The position numbers and the translations under genes are program-made. Positions 1 through 9,363 of a stretch of 64,000 nt of DNA are shown piece after piece (the first letter of the stretch is position 1; every line of letters starts with the position of its first letter). This stretch comes from Nitrosomonas sp. GTDB taxonomy: Bacteria; Pseudomonadota; Gammaproteobacteria; Burkholderiales; Nitrosomonadaceae. The stretch covers positions 124,001-188,000 of the forward strand of contig JAMXAG010000002.1 in the NCBI GenBank assembly GCA_024281675.1, written 5' to 3'. The notes under the pieces are model-generated. The model was given only the letters and a program-made list of their open reading frames with translations, had not been told where the DNA came from and searched no databases.

Positions 1-1
1 G

Positions 2-157
2 CATCGCAACTCACTACGTGCTTTGATGATGCTGTTGGATAACATGACTCCAGGCCAGGTTATGAAATCCAGATTGGCTACTGGAAGACCATTGGTATAT
101 GAATTAGATGAGAGCCTCAGACCATTACGGCATTATTATGTGGATAAAAAAATCTGA
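2..157 (+). CDS. gpmA: 2,3-bisphosphoglycerate-dependent phosphoglycerate mutase, 3' end
   Basis: This is the C-terminal 51 codons of a gene that begins before the window. The frame opens with HRNSLRAL, matching the conserved HGNSLRAL segment of dPGM, which carries the second catalytic histidine of the family. It closes with GRPLVYELDESLRPLRHYY, the usual dPGM tail (PLVYELD..L.P..HYY), followed by VDKKI and TGA. The enzyme interconverts 3- and 2-phosphoglycerate in glycolysis and gluconeogenesis in the cytoplasm. The G to R change beside the histidine is unusual but sits at the window edge. Identification rests on this tail only. Confidence 0.85.
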   Translation, partial: HRNSLRALMMLLDNMTPGQVMKSRLATGRPLVYELDESLRPLRHYYVDKKI

Positions 158-251
158 TCATCATTGCTTTAACACGCCATTTTCATAGAATCGGTCACTA
201 TTTGACGTTCTACGCGAACGCCCACCGTATTTCTTTTTTACCTACCCAATC

Positions 252-2486
252 GTGACGGACTATCGACTTTTTGCGACCACGCCAAAAGCGATGGAAGACA
301 TCCTGGCTGGTGAAATCAAACTTCTTGGTGGCAAGAATGTGCAGCTGAAGATGGCAGGCGTTGCTTTTCAAGGTGATTTGAAGCTTGCCTATCAGGCTTG
401 TCTATGGTTGCGCACAGCCAGTCGCATTTTGTTACTGTTGGATAGTTTCGAAGTGCGATCGCAGCAGGATCTCTATGCGGGTATACAACGAATCGACTGG
501 TCAAAGCATCTCAATGCCGATGATAGTTTGGCGGTTTCGTTTAACAGTAAAAATAATCCGGCGATTACCCATACACATTTCGGCGCGCTCAAGGTCAAAG
601 ATGCCATTGTGGATCAAATGCGCGATCGTTTTGGCACCCGCCCCAATGTTGATACAGAACGTCCCAATATTCGAGTGAATGTTTATTTGCATCATGAAAT
701 GGCGCAATTGAGCTTGGATTTATCGGGTGAAAGTTTGCACAAGCGAGGTTATCGCGACACGCCAGTTATTGCGCCGCTGAAAGAGAGTTTGGCGGCGGCG
801 ATGTTGCTACGAGCAGGTTGGCCCGCAATAGCCGCACAAGGCGGTTCATTGCTTGATCCGATGTGTGGTTCTGGCACGTTAATAACGGAAGGCGCGATGA
901 TTGCGGGTGATATCGCACCCGGCTTACAACGTGATTATTTTGGTTTCTTGGGTTGGAAACAACACAATGAAACCTTATGGCAAACGCTGATGAATGAAGC
1001 TCAGCAACGACGCATGATTGGCATCGATAAATTACCGGTCATGGTAGGCTTTGATCAGGATCGCCGTGCGGTTGTGGCCGCGTTGCAGCATATCGAGAAT
1101 ATCGGACTGCAAAACAAAATTCACATTGAAAAACGAGATATTGCAGAAGTATCTGCTGCAGAAAGCTGGCCCAAAGGACTGCTCGTTTGTAATCCTCCAT
1201 ATGGTGAACGGCTTTATGATGAAACCCAAGCTGCGGCGCTCTATCGTACTTTTGGTGAGGTATTAAAACAACGCTTCACCGGTTGGCAAGCAGCCATCAT
1301 CATCGGTAATCCAGAACTAGGTTTTCGCCTGGGTATCCGTTCACAAAAACCCATTACGTTATTTAATGGCGCGCTGGAATGCAAATTGTTGCGTCTGAAT
1401 ATCGATGAAAAAGCCTTCTTTGAACCTAAAGCAAAATCTCAACAGGAACGTATTGAACAAGTCAATCTTCGTGCTCAATCCACGACAGCGGATAGTCACG
1501 CCGAAATGTTTGCCAATCGGTTACGCAAAAACTTGAAGAAATTATCACAGTGGATTAAGAATCATCATATCCATTGTTATCGCCTGTATGACGCTGATTT
1601 GCCAGAATATGCGGTTGCTGTTGATGTATACCAGAGCGAAAAAACCTGGGTGAATGTGCAGGAATATGAACCACCTAAATCGATTGATCCGATCAAAGCT
1701 AATCATCGATTAGCCGGCGCACTCAACGAAATAAGCAAGGTACTCGAAATTCCACCGGAGCAAGTGCTTTTAAAGATTCGTCGCAAGCAAAAAAGCACTG
1801 AGCAATACGAGAAAATGAGCGACTCTCGCCGTTTTCACATCATTGAAGAGAGCGGATGTCAATTTTGGGTGAATTTTGAAGATTATCTCGATACTGGGTT
1901 GTTTCTCGATCATCGCCCAATACGTTTGATGATTCAACAACAAGCTAAGAATAAGCGTTTTCTGAACTTATTTGCTTATACCGGTAGCGCATCGGTTCAT
2001 GCCGCTATCGGTGGTGCTCGTTCCACACTGACCATCGACATGTCAAATACTTATCTGGATTGGGCGAAACGAAATTTTACCCTCAATGGCATTCAAGGCG
2101 ACCATCAATTCGTGCGCGCGGATTGCACCGAGTGGTTGAATGAGCAGGCCAGGGCAGAAAAGAAGCCTCAGTTCGATCTAATTTTTCTCGATCCGCCGAC
2201 TTTCTCGAATTCCAAGAAAATGGATGAGATTTTCGATATCCAGCGTGACCATGTACAGTTGATTCGTAATGCAGTTGCTTTATTGTCAACAAGTAACGGA
2301 GAAGAAGAAAAAGGAATACTTTATTTTTCAACCAACTTCCGGCGCTTCAAAATGGATTTGGAGGCTTTAGCTGATTTGTCGGTTGAAAATATCAGTTCTG
2401 CCATGATTCCCGAGGATTTTAAGCGCAACGCTAGAATTCATTCTTGCTGGAAAATTACACAACAGCCTCACAAGAAAATTCACTGA
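252..2486 (+). CDS. rlmL: 23S rRNA (guanine-N2/N7) methyltransferase RlmKL
   Basis: A bifunctional SAM-dependent 23S rRNA methyltransferase. The N-terminal half (RlmL) makes m2G2445 and the C-terminal half (RlmK) makes m7G2069 in E. coli numbering. The 744 residues fit the fused family (about 700). A THUMP domain covers roughly residues 40-155. The first methyltransferase shows DPMCGSG near residue 201 and the catalytic NPPYGER near 314. The second shows a SAM loop LNLFAYTGSAS near 571 and DPPTFSNSK near 647. The start is GTG at 252, where the N-terminus aligns with the family; no strong ribosome binding site is visible. It follows gpmA by 94 bp on the same strand. Confidence 0.95.
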   Translation: MTDYRLFATTPKAMEDILAGEIKLLGGKNVQLKMAGVAFQGDLKLAYQACLWLRTASRILLLLDSFEVRSQQDLYAGIQRIDWSKHLNADDSLAVSFNSKNNPAITHTHFGALKVKDAIVDQMRDRFGTRPNVDTERPNIRVNVYLHHEMAQLSLDLSGESLHKRGYRDTPVIAPLKESLAAAMLLRAGWPAIAAQGGSLLDPMCGSGTLITEGAMIAGDIAPGLQRDYFGFLGWKQHNETLWQTLMNEAQQRRMIGIDKLPVMVGFDQDRRAVVAALQHIENIGLQNKIHIEKRDIAEVSAAESWPKGLLVCNPPYGERLYDETQAAALYRTFGEVLKQRFTGWQAAIIIGNPELGFRLGIRSQKPITLFNGALECKLLRLNIDEKAFFEPKAKSQQERIEQVNLRAQSTTADSHAEMFANRLRKNLKKLSQWIKNHHIHCYRLYDADLPEYAVAVDVYQSEKTWVNVQEYEPPKSIDPIKANHRLAGALNEISKVLEIPPEQVLLKIRRKQKSTEQYEKMSDSRRFHIIEESGCQFWVNFEDYLDTGLFLDHRPIRLMIQQQAKNKRFLNLFAYTGSASVHAAIGGARSTLTIDMSNTYLDWAKRNFTLNGIQGDHQFVRADCTEWLNEQARAEKKPQFDLIFLDPPTFSNSKKMDEIFDIQRDHVQLIRNAVALLSTSNGEEEKGILYFSTNFRRFKMDLEALADLSVENISSAMIPEDFKRNARIHSCWKITQQPHKKIH

Positions 2487-2720
2487 TCCGACAGACGATA
2501 GGTCAATCAGGTATTTCGTTATTTGTAATTTACCGAAATAAAACTGCTGTTATCAACTAACGCGTGCGGCAATTTGTCACATTCTCATTCTTCTTTCTTT
2601 CAGGAATAATGCTGCCCCAGCTAGGGTCCTCGCAATAGATTCAATTTTCTTAGCAGGTGCATTTAAACCCCCTCTAGCCAATTACCTTTGTGAGTTTCAT
2701 TAACTACGAATGGAAGAAAA

Positions 2721-4151
2721 ATGATTAGTAAGTATATGGTTATACCGGTCTTAGTGCTTGCTTCCTTGGTCGTTCCGATAACATCTGTATCCGCAGCTGA
2801 CGTAAGCAGAACGACGAATCCAACAAGTATCAGCGGAACAAATCTTCATGGTAAAGACAAGACATACAGTACAGAAGGTTTCATTGATTTAAATAACTCT
2901 TTTTTTAAAAGCTTAGGTACAAATGGACGTTCCTGTGTAACTTGCCATGTGCCTACAGAGGGATGGGTCATTACCCCAAAAGGTGTAAAAGCCCGTTTCG
3001 AAAAAACAGGGGGTACAGACCCGGTTTTCCGCTTGGTTGATGGCGCCAATTCACCCCTTGCAGATGTATCTACTGTTGCAAAACGTCGCGAGGTCTATAG
3101 CATGTTGCTAAATAAGGCGAATATTCGTGTAGGCATCGGTATTCCTGCAGATGCAGAATTTATATTGCTCGCGGCAGATGATCCCTATGGTTTTGCGAGC
3201 GCAACAGAATTATCGCTATTCCGTCGTCCTATGCCGACGACCAATCTCAAATTTATTAGTGCAGTCATGTGGGAAGGGCGAGAAACAACGCTTGACTCAA
3301 GCTCCAGTGATTGCATTTTTAACACCACAACGTGCTTCTCACCGGTATCGTTTGATTTATCCACTCAAGCCAATCACGCCACGTTGGGACATGCCGAAGC
3401 ATTAGCAGACTTGACTGAGGCAGAGCGAAGTGAAATTGTTGCATTTGAAATGGGTCTTTTTACAGCCCAAGTACAAAGCAAGGGCGCTGGCAATTTGACA
3501 GATAATGGTGCGCATGGCGGGCCTAGCGCGCTGATCAATCAAACCTATTACTTTGGCATCAACGATACGCTTGTGGGAGACTATCGTACCCGTGAACCTT
3601 TTAATCCTAAGGTGATGTCGCTGTACGATACTTGGCATAGATATATCACAAGCAATGCATCGGATGGGCTCACGCTAGCTAGAGCTGCTATCGCACGAGG
3701 TCAAACCTTATTTAATAACAAGCCTATCCAAATCAGCGGTGTTAAAGGCATCAATGATGATTTAGGTGTCGGTGTACTGCCAGGCACATGCACTACATGT
3801 CACAACACGCCGAATTCAGGCAATCATTCGATTCCAATGCCTTTAGATATCGGCATATCTGATGCTTCCCGCCGTACTCCGGATATGCCTTTGTATACAC
3901 TGCAAAACAAAGCAACCGGTGAAACCATTCAAACAACCGATCCAGGTCGGGCCTTGATTACCGGTAAATGGAAAGATATCGGTCGTTTTAAAGGTCCTGT
4001 ATTGCGTTCTGTTGCATCTCGACCACCTTATTTTCATGATGGCTCAGCTAAAGATTTGCCAGCAGTGGTAGATTTTTATAATACCCGTTTTGCGATCGGA
4101 CTTACCAACAGTGAAAAAGCTGATCTAGTCGCCTTCCTTGCTTCATTGTAA
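2721..4151 (+). CDS. Di-haem cytochrome c peroxidase/MauG-like secreted protein
   Basis: A 476-residue secreted c-type cytochrome. A signal peptide runs to about residue 25 (VSAAD). Two CxxCH haem sites are visible, SCVTCH near residue 72 and CTTCHN near 357. The second lies in the canonical peroxidase-like C-terminal domain (RGQTLFN upstream, then GRFKGPVLR, RPPYFHDGS and DFYNTRF). This arrangement matches the bacterial CcpA/MauG superfamily, which reduces H2O2 or oxidises other substrates in the periplasm. The N-terminal domain is longer than in classical CcpA, so the substrate cannot be named. Start ATG at 2721 follows GGAAGAAAA. A clear terminator follows the gene, which appears monocistronic. 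Confidence 0.82.
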   Translation: MISKYMVIPVLVLASLVVPITSVSAADVSRTTNPTSISGTNLHGKDKTYSTEGFIDLNNSFFKSLGTNGRSCVTCHVPTEGWVITPKGVKARFEKTGGTDPVFRLVDGANSPLADVSTVAKRREVYSMLLNKANIRVGIGIPADAEFILLAADDPYGFASATELSLFRRPMPTTNLKFISAVMWEGRETTLDSSSSDCIFNTTTCFSPVSFDLSTQANHATLGHAEALADLTEAERSEIVAFEMGLFTAQVQSKGAGNLTDNGAHGGPSALINQTYYFGINDTLVGDYRTREPFNPKVMSLYDTWHRYITSNASDGLTLARAAIARGQTLFNNKPIQISGVKGINDDLGVGVLPGTCTTCHNTPNSGNHSIPMPLDIGISDASRRTPDMPLYTLQNKATGETIQTTDPGRALITGKWKDIGRFKGPVLRSVASRPPYFHDGSAKDLPAVVDFYNTRFAIGLTNSEKADLVAFLASL

Positions 4152-4160
4152 TCAATAAAA

Positions 4161-4196
4161 ATACCCTATTATTAATCAAGTAATAGGGTATTTTTT
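4161..4196 (+). terminator. Rho-independent terminator after the di-haem cytochrome gene
   Basis: An 11-bp perfect stem (ATACCCTATTA 4161-4171 with TAATAGGGTAT 4181-4191), a 9-nt loop and a run of T directly after. It lies 10 bp past the stop at 4151 and would end the cytochrome transcript. Confidence 0.85.
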
Positions 4197-4261
4197 CTAT
4201 CAAAAGGGTTAATGCCTGCTTAGTTAAACCTACCCTTTTTTTTCGATACAAGCTAGTAAAA

Positions 4262-4624
4262 TCAGCGCATACGACCTTCAACGAAAGTCGTCTCCCGACC
4301 AAAATCATCCCAAATATAGGCTGGTTTCACAAAGGGAGTCGTTGGAATTAAAAAGGTCGCAATATCAAAGGCGCCACTTAATGAGCGTCCTACCGCATTC
4401 GCCAGACCCGTCAATAAACCGATCGTCATTGCGTGAATAACACCATCTCTGTGCGCAACAATATTCATTGTTTTAGGTATCTCAACCACGCCAGTCACCG
4501 CGTTGGCAAGACCGTTACCTAATTTATCCACAACTTTATCTGCATATTGTTCAGCAGCGGCTGTTCCTGAGGAAGTAATAAATACCATCAAAACGATAAA
4601 GAATAGGTGAGTTATTTTTTTCAT
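4262..4624 (-). CDS. TIGR04073-type exosortase-system-associated protein
   Basis: A 120-residue secreted protein of unknown activity. It has a signal peptide (about residues 1-24, cleavage after GTAAA) and the features of the TIGR04073 family: a repeated L-NA---V-EIP/SGAFDIATF pattern, then TPFVKPAY. The family is known mainly by co-occurrence with exosortase/PEP-CTERM sorting systems. This agrees with a PEP-CTERM protein at 32.5-33.5 kb, although no exosortase lies in the window. It sits 33 bp downstream of the membrane-protein gene at 4658-5170 and could share its transcript. ATG at 4624 is the only sensible start. Confidence 0.72.
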   Translation of the reverse strand: MKKITHLFFIVLMVFITSSGTAAAEQYADKVVDKLGNGLANAVTGVVEIPKTMNIVAHRDGVIHAMTIGLLTGLANAVGRSLSGAFDIATFLIPTTPFVKPAYIWDDFGRETTFVEGRMR

Positions 4625-4657
4625 ATATGTATGCCTTAATTAAGATAATCAATTAGT

Positions 4658-5170
4658 TTATTTATTAGGCTGTTGCTGTTTTAACAAATTCATAATCTGC
4701 CCAACATCTCGTTCGATTTGTTTTTCTGGATATTCCTGACCTGCTAAAGCTGTTCTAAGTCGGTAAGACATTTCTAAAGAAAGTAATTCCATCGTTTTTT
4801 CATTCTTATCTTGGGATGCGGCCAAATACTCAGATTGAAACCTTTTGACTGCATTTGTGATCTCTGGCGTGTCAATTTTCAATCCCGCGAGGGTCGATTG
4901 CAAGTCATATTTCAAACTACCAGATGTTTCTGTTAACGGTATGGACTTATCTGCAGATTCATAAAAAACATGCTTGTGCAATAAAGCTGAGAAAATGATT
5001 AATACAATACCAGAGCCAACAGTGATGACAACAAATCGCCACAGCTGATGGTTTTTTCCGAACACTTTTATCGTATTGATGCGTTGCATTCCCAATAGGG
5101 CGTAAACAATAACTCCGGAAAGAAATAAGATGACGCCGAGCGACATTAAGATGGATGTGATCAATTGCAC
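4658..5170 (-). CDS. Two-transmembrane-helix protein of unknown function
   Basis: I do not recognise this 170-residue protein. Two hydrophobic helices lie at about residues 5-27 and 45-65. A polar, mostly helical C-terminal region of about 100 residues follows, rich in E, K and Q. The topology suggests an inner-membrane anchor with a soluble domain. Its gene is upstream of the TIGR04073-type gene on the same strand, possibly one operon. The start ATG at 5170 is preceded by AGGAG, which supports it. Confidence 0.6.
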   Translation of the reverse strand: MQLITSILMSLGVILFLSGVIVYALLGMQRINTIKVFGKNHQLWRFVVITVGSGIVLIIFSALLHKHVFYESADKSIPLTETSGSLKYDLQSTLAGLKIDTPEITNAVKRFQSEYLAASQDKNEKTMELLSLEMSYRLRTALAGQEYPEKQIERDVGQIMNLLKQQQPNK

Positions 5171-5599
5171 AGTTTACTCCTCTACTCCTGATGTCATAAA
5201 TACCTTATGACTGTGATTTTTATTAATTATGTAGTGAAAACAAATAACAAGTTGAGTTTTTTACTATTTTACTAACTATCTTTAGCGTAACGTTAGCAAA
5301 TACACGAAACAAGCATTCTAGCTTATTTTAATTTGAAGTTTGCTTCATTAATTGTTTCATACTTGATTAATTTTTAGCAAGATAGTAGCGTTGGCGGAAC
5401 GAAGCTTGCCTAACAATAAAAGTATTATGGAACGCTTTAATAATACTTCAACGCAATAAACACTCCTGCAGTACTTTGTTTAGGGCGATTACAGGCTTTA
5501 ATAGCACAAATACTGCAGATTTTAGGTAAACAATTAAACCCGTGATCTGATGCAGCGCAAGACTGTTACGCTTTAACATCAATTAAAAGGAATATCGAA
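5171..5599. other. Intergenic region between divergent genes, with an inverted repeat
   Basis: AT-rich spacer between a leftward gene starting at 5170 and a rightward gene starting at 5600, so promoters for both are expected here. The one structured element is an imperfect inverted repeat, CTGCAGTACTTTG at 5466-5478 and CAAATACTGCAG at 5507-5518, about 80 bp before the YcaC-like gene. It could be an operator or an RNA hairpin. Nothing else is recognisable. Confidence 0.35.
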
Positions 5600-6226
5600 A
5601 TGAGCAAATCTTATCATCGCCTCGACAAAAATAACGCACTCGTCGCGCTCGTCGACCATCAGGCTGGATTGCTATCCTTGGTACGTGATTTTGAACCTGA
5701 TAGATTCAAAAATAATGTATTAGCGCTAGCTGATTTGGCTAAATATTTTAAATTACCGACCATTTTAACAACGAGTTTTGAGGAAGGCCCCAACGGTCCA
5801 CTGGTACCTGAATTAAAACAAATCTTTCCGGATGCCCCATACATCGCACGCCCGGGACAAATTAATGCCTGGGATAACGAAGATTTTGTCAAAGCAGTTA
5901 AAGCAACAGGCAAAAAACAGTTGATCATCGCGGGTGTTGTTACAGAGGTTTGTGTCGCTTTTCCAGCACTTTCAGCCCTGGAAGAAGGATTTGAGGTGTT
6001 TGTTGTGACGGACGCATCGGGAACCTTTAATGAGGTAACCCGTGAGGCTGCCTGGAGCCGCATGGCGGAATCGGGTGCGCAATTGATGAGCTGGTTTGGC
6101 GTTGCTTGTGAATTGCATCGTGACTGGAGGAATGACATAGAAGGTCTTGGTGCATTGTTCTCCAATCATATTCCTGATTATCGCAATCTTTTTACATCAT
6201 ATGTTGCAATCAAGGCCAGCAAGTAG
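5600..6226 (+). CDS. ycaC: YcaC-like isochorismatase-family hydrolase
   Basis: A 208-residue cytoplasmic cysteine hydrolase of the isochorismatase superfamily. The catalytic triad of the YcaC subgroup is in place: D19 in LVDHQAG, R84 in IARPGQ and C118 in VVTEVCVAF, at the same numbering as in E. coli YcaC. The cis-peptide segment GVVTE precedes the cysteine. YcaC proteins form octamers, and their physiological substrate is unknown. The start ATG at 5600 follows AAAAGGAATATCGAA. It is alone, with more than 400 bp free on both sides. Confidence 0.85.
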   Translation: MSKSYHRLDKNNALVALVDHQAGLLSLVRDFEPDRFKNNVLALADLAKYFKLPTILTTSFEEGPNGPLVPELKQIFPDAPYIARPGQINAWDNEDFVKAVKATGKKQLIIAGVVTEVCVAFPALSALEEGFEVFVVTDASGTFNEVTREAAWSRMAESGAQLMSWFGVACELHRDWRNDIEGLGALFSNHIPDYRNLFTSYVAIKASK

Positions 6227-6732
6227 GACGTTGAATATATAACATAAATGCTGTATCTAAACGCCAATTCAGCCGAAAATTGATTGCTTAATCTCTCATT
6301 CAACTGGAATGTTTCCTCGGGTGTCGTAAGCATAGTTTCCCGATAATTCCATAAGAGACAAAACCTCTGAGAAAGTGAATGCTCTCACAGAGTCATTAAT
6401 TCTTATCTGTTAGTTGGGCAATTATGACATGATGGCGAATCTGGCAAGACCGTAAATAGCTTAAACCTTAACCAGGCCTGGCACTTCGAGTACACTGCAA
6501 TGATTAGGGGCAGGAATAAATCCTCCAAGAAAAATCCGAATGTATGACTGTAATCCAAATCAGTTTATCATCAAAAATTGAATGCCATTACAAAATGGGA
6601 GCGTCCATGTAAGGTCTCCCTCCTTTATGAATCCAATTCCATAGTAAGGAAGTTTATGCCATCACTGATCATGATAAAATCCCTCTACCAACTCCGGATT
6701 AAAAGCTTACCTGGATTTATTTACTTCCCGTC
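6227..6732. other. Intergenic region before ilvA
   Basis: About 500 bp with no convincing coding frame on either strand and no tRNA, T-box or attenuator structure that I can recognise. A weak imperfect repeat (CTCTGAGA / TCTCACAGAG) near 6365-6394 is the only structure noted. The ilvA promoter should be in the last 200 bp. Confidence 0.3.
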
Positions 6733-8244
6733 ATGAAAAACAATTATCTTGAAAGAATACTGACCGCACAGGTCTATGATGTGGCGATAGAAAGTCCATT
6801 GGAACTCGTCGCCAATTTATCCGAGCGTATCCATAATCAAGTGTTGTTGAAGCGCGAAGATTTGCAGCAAGTTTTTTCTTTCAAGTTGCGCGGTGCATAC
6901 AACAAGATGATCAAGTTGCCACCTGCGGTACGCAATCGGGGTGTAATTGCTGCTTCAGCAGGCAACCATGCGCAAGGTGTAGCGCTTGCCGCCAAGAGAT
7001 TAAGTTGTAGCGCCACGATCGTGATGCCGGTAACCACGCCACAAATCAAAGTGCATGCAGTGATGGGACATGGCGCCACGGTTGCCTTATACGGCGATTC
7101 GTACAACGACGCCTATGAACATGCCATTACACTGGCGAAAGAAGAACAAGTCACATTTGTTCATCCCTACGACGATCCGGATGTGATCGCCGGACAAGGA
7201 ACGGTTGGCATGGAAATCTTGCGTCAGCACACGGGAAACATCCATTCTATTTTTGTACCGATTGGCGGCGGAGGACTGATTTCCGGCATAGCAGCCTATG
7301 TGAAACGCCTATATCCGAAAATCAAAATCATCGGTGTCGAGCCGGTCGACTCGGATGCTATGTACCGTTCGTTGCAAAGCGGTCGCCGCATCAAATTAGC
7401 GCAAGTGGGGTTATTTGCGGATGGCGTAGCAGTAAGGCACGTGGGCAAGGAAACTTTCCGATTATGCCGCGAATTGGTTGATGAAGTCATTCTAGTCGAT
7501 ACCGATGCCATTTGCGCTGCGATTAAGGATGTGTTCGAAGACACGCGCACGATTCTGGAACCATCCGGAGCACTATCGATTGCCGGCATCAAGGCCTATG
7601 TTGCGCGTGAAAAAATTCAGCACAAGACGCTGGTTGCTATTGCATCTGGCGCTAACATGAATTTTGACCGTTTACGCCATATTTCCGAGCGTGCGGAAAT
7701 TGGTGAGCAACGCGAAGCAGTGATGTCGGTAACCATTCCCGAACAGCCCGGTAGTTTCAAGAAATTCTGTAATTTATTGGGTGCCCGCAGCATCACTGAA
7801 TTCAATTATCGTTATTCCAATCCTAAAGTTGCTCATGTGTTTGTCGGAATTTCGATTCGTAATCAACAAGAAGCCCAAGCACTGATTCAGGAGCTTAGAC
7901 AAAACGGTTTGGCTACTGAAGACATGAGCGACAATGAAATGGCGAAACTACATATCCGCCATTTAGTCGGCGGCCATGCACTTGCAGTCACTAATGAGAT
8001 CCTATATCGCTTTGAATTCCCAGATCGTCCGGGTGCTTTGATGAATTTCCTCAATAACTTGAGCCACAACTGGAATATCAGCTTATTTCATTATCGAAAT
8101 CATGGTGCTGACTATGGTCGTGTGCTGATTGGCATCCAGGTGCCACCTGAAGAAAAACCCGACTTTAAGGCATTTCTTGATCAATTGGGCTATCGCTACT
8201 GGGATGAAACCAAGAATCCCGCGTATAAATTATTCCTTGCATAG
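6733..8244 (+). CDS. ilvA: Threonine ammonia-lyase, biosynthetic
   Basis: PLP-dependent threonine deaminase forming 2-oxobutanoate, the first committed step to isoleucine. Its 503 residues fit the long allosteric form. The PLP lysine lies in SFKLRGAYNK (about residue 51), the asparagine loop in SAGNHAQG and the phosphate-binding glycine loop in GGGGLISG near 178. Two ACT-like regulatory domains occupy about residues 325-410 and 420-500, where isoleucine and valine act in the family. The start ATG is at 6733. It is a monocistronic gene with a probable terminator at 8473. Confidence 0.95.
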   Translation: MKNNYLERILTAQVYDVAIESPLELVANLSERIHNQVLLKREDLQQVFSFKLRGAYNKMIKLPPAVRNRGVIAASAGNHAQGVALAAKRLSCSATIVMPVTTPQIKVHAVMGHGATVALYGDSYNDAYEHAITLAKEEQVTFVHPYDDPDVIAGQGTVGMEILRQHTGNIHSIFVPIGGGGLISGIAAYVKRLYPKIKIIGVEPVDSDAMYRSLQSGRRIKLAQVGLFADGVAVRHVGKETFRLCRELVDEVILVDTDAICAAIKDVFEDTRTILEPSGALSIAGIKAYVAREKIQHKTLVAIASGANMNFDRLRHISERAEIGEQREAVMSVTIPEQPGSFKKFCNLLGARSITEFNYRYSNPKVAHVFVGISIRNQQEAQALIQELRQNGLATEDMSDNEMAKLHIRHLVGGHALAVTNEILYRFEFPDRPGALMNFLNNLSHNWNISLFHYRNHGADYGRVLIGIQVPPEEKPDFKAFLDQLGYRYWDETKNPAYKLFLA

Positions 8245-8643
8245 CACCCTGACGAGTACAATGATCACCTGCGGCAATAGAAACAAAGAGAGGGCGGGGT
8301 AAAAGATCGAGTCGCCGAGATATACGGAACCTCAGAGATAATCCCCCTGAAGAATAGTCAAAAGTAATTTAACTTCGATTAATAATCAGGGGTACCCATT
8401 GACTTCACGCCACGGTAGTTGCGACGCATGCGGCTTGCTTGTCGAACCTACTGATTACGTGAGTGAATCGAGAATGCTTCGTCTAAGCATTTTTTAATCA
8501 CCGTTTCGACCAGGAATATTTTAACACTCCCGGTCGTACGATCATTAAGAAGAGATTAATTACAACCTAATATTTAATCGTTTGAGCTATTTCAAGGACA
8601 ACTAATTAACTGAAATCATTAGTGCATCTATCGGAATCAGAGG
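8245..8643. other. Intergenic region between convergent ilvA and the gene at 8644
   Basis: About 400 bp without a plausible coding frame. It contains the hairpin terminator at 8473-8495 and a long-loop repeat CCCCTGA/TCAGGGG near 8344-8394. I see nothing else. Confidence 0.3.
8473..8495 (+). terminator. Candidate Rho-independent terminator downstream of ilvA
   Basis: A 7-bp stem AATGCTT/AAGCATT with a 5-nt loop followed by five T residues. It is about 230 bp after the ilvA stop, so it would leave a long 3' UTR. The stem is short and not GC-rich. Confidence 0.5.
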
Positions 8644-9036
8644 TTATCGTATTACTGCTTTACCTATCTCTGCTTCTGCTTTGTTAAATTGCCTATCTTG
8701 ATTTCCATCTGCTATTTTTCTATGTAACTCTGCTTCCTGCAAATCTTCGGCTAATTCCTTTTGGTATTCACGGATATTGGCTTGTAGATGTGATTTAAGA
8801 TCTTGTCCTTGTCTACCATAGTAATATGGATGATCTTCATACTCATTTAGTTCTTGCTGATAGCCCTCTAATTTTTCAGAGATCTCTTTTACTAAACCTT
8901 CATAGTAATTTGCCAATGTAGCATGATCGTTCGGATTAATATTGATTGGAGCTGCCGGTACTTCGGCAAATGCTGAGGTCGTAACAACCCCAAAAAATAT
9001 TAATGAAGCGACTGCGGTTACTTTCAGTGAGTTCAT
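8644..9036 (-). CDS. Small secreted helical protein of unknown function
   Basis: I do not recognise this 130-residue protein. It has a signal peptide (residues 1-25, cleavage after SAFA). The mature part is strongly charged and helical, with a Glu/Gln/Lys-rich pattern that may form a coiled coil across about residues 40-110. I chose ATG at 9036 because AAGGAAA stands 8 bp upstream and a signal peptide begins there; the frame continues upstream to 9099 without such signals. It is flanked by long non-coding regions, so probably monocistronic. Confidence 0.62.
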   Translation of the reverse strand: MNSLKVTAVASLIFFGVVTTSAFAEVPAAPININPNDHATLANYYEGLVKEISEKLEGYQQELNEYEDHPYYYGRQGQDLKSHLQANIREYQKELAEDLQEAELHRKIADGNQDRQFNKAEAEIGKAVIR

Positions 9037-9363
9037 GATAAATTTCCTTATAAAATTGTTCAGATGTTGCCATCTTAACGACCACAACACGGAATGCATA
9101 TTGGGGAAACTCTGATTTTCAACTAAGGGAAACCATTAACCATTCATTGAAAAAGTAGGAATCTGTTGATGCCAGTATAAATTTAGCCTGATAGATAGAT
9201 GATCACGAAAAAGCATCCATCGAATCGTGCCTACATACGTAAGAGTCTCAGCCCGGATTGTTTCCGCTCAATCATCAAACAGAATATGTGAAATGCCTGT
9301 TCACAATCGAATCGATATTAACAGCCCTTTTGTCATTTTTAAATCAGCGCCAATAGTTAGTTA
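9037..9363. other. Intergenic region
   Basis: About 330 bp between two leftward genes. No coding frame or strong hairpin is visible. It should hold the promoter of the gene at 8644-9036 and the end of the porin transcript. Confidence 0.3.
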
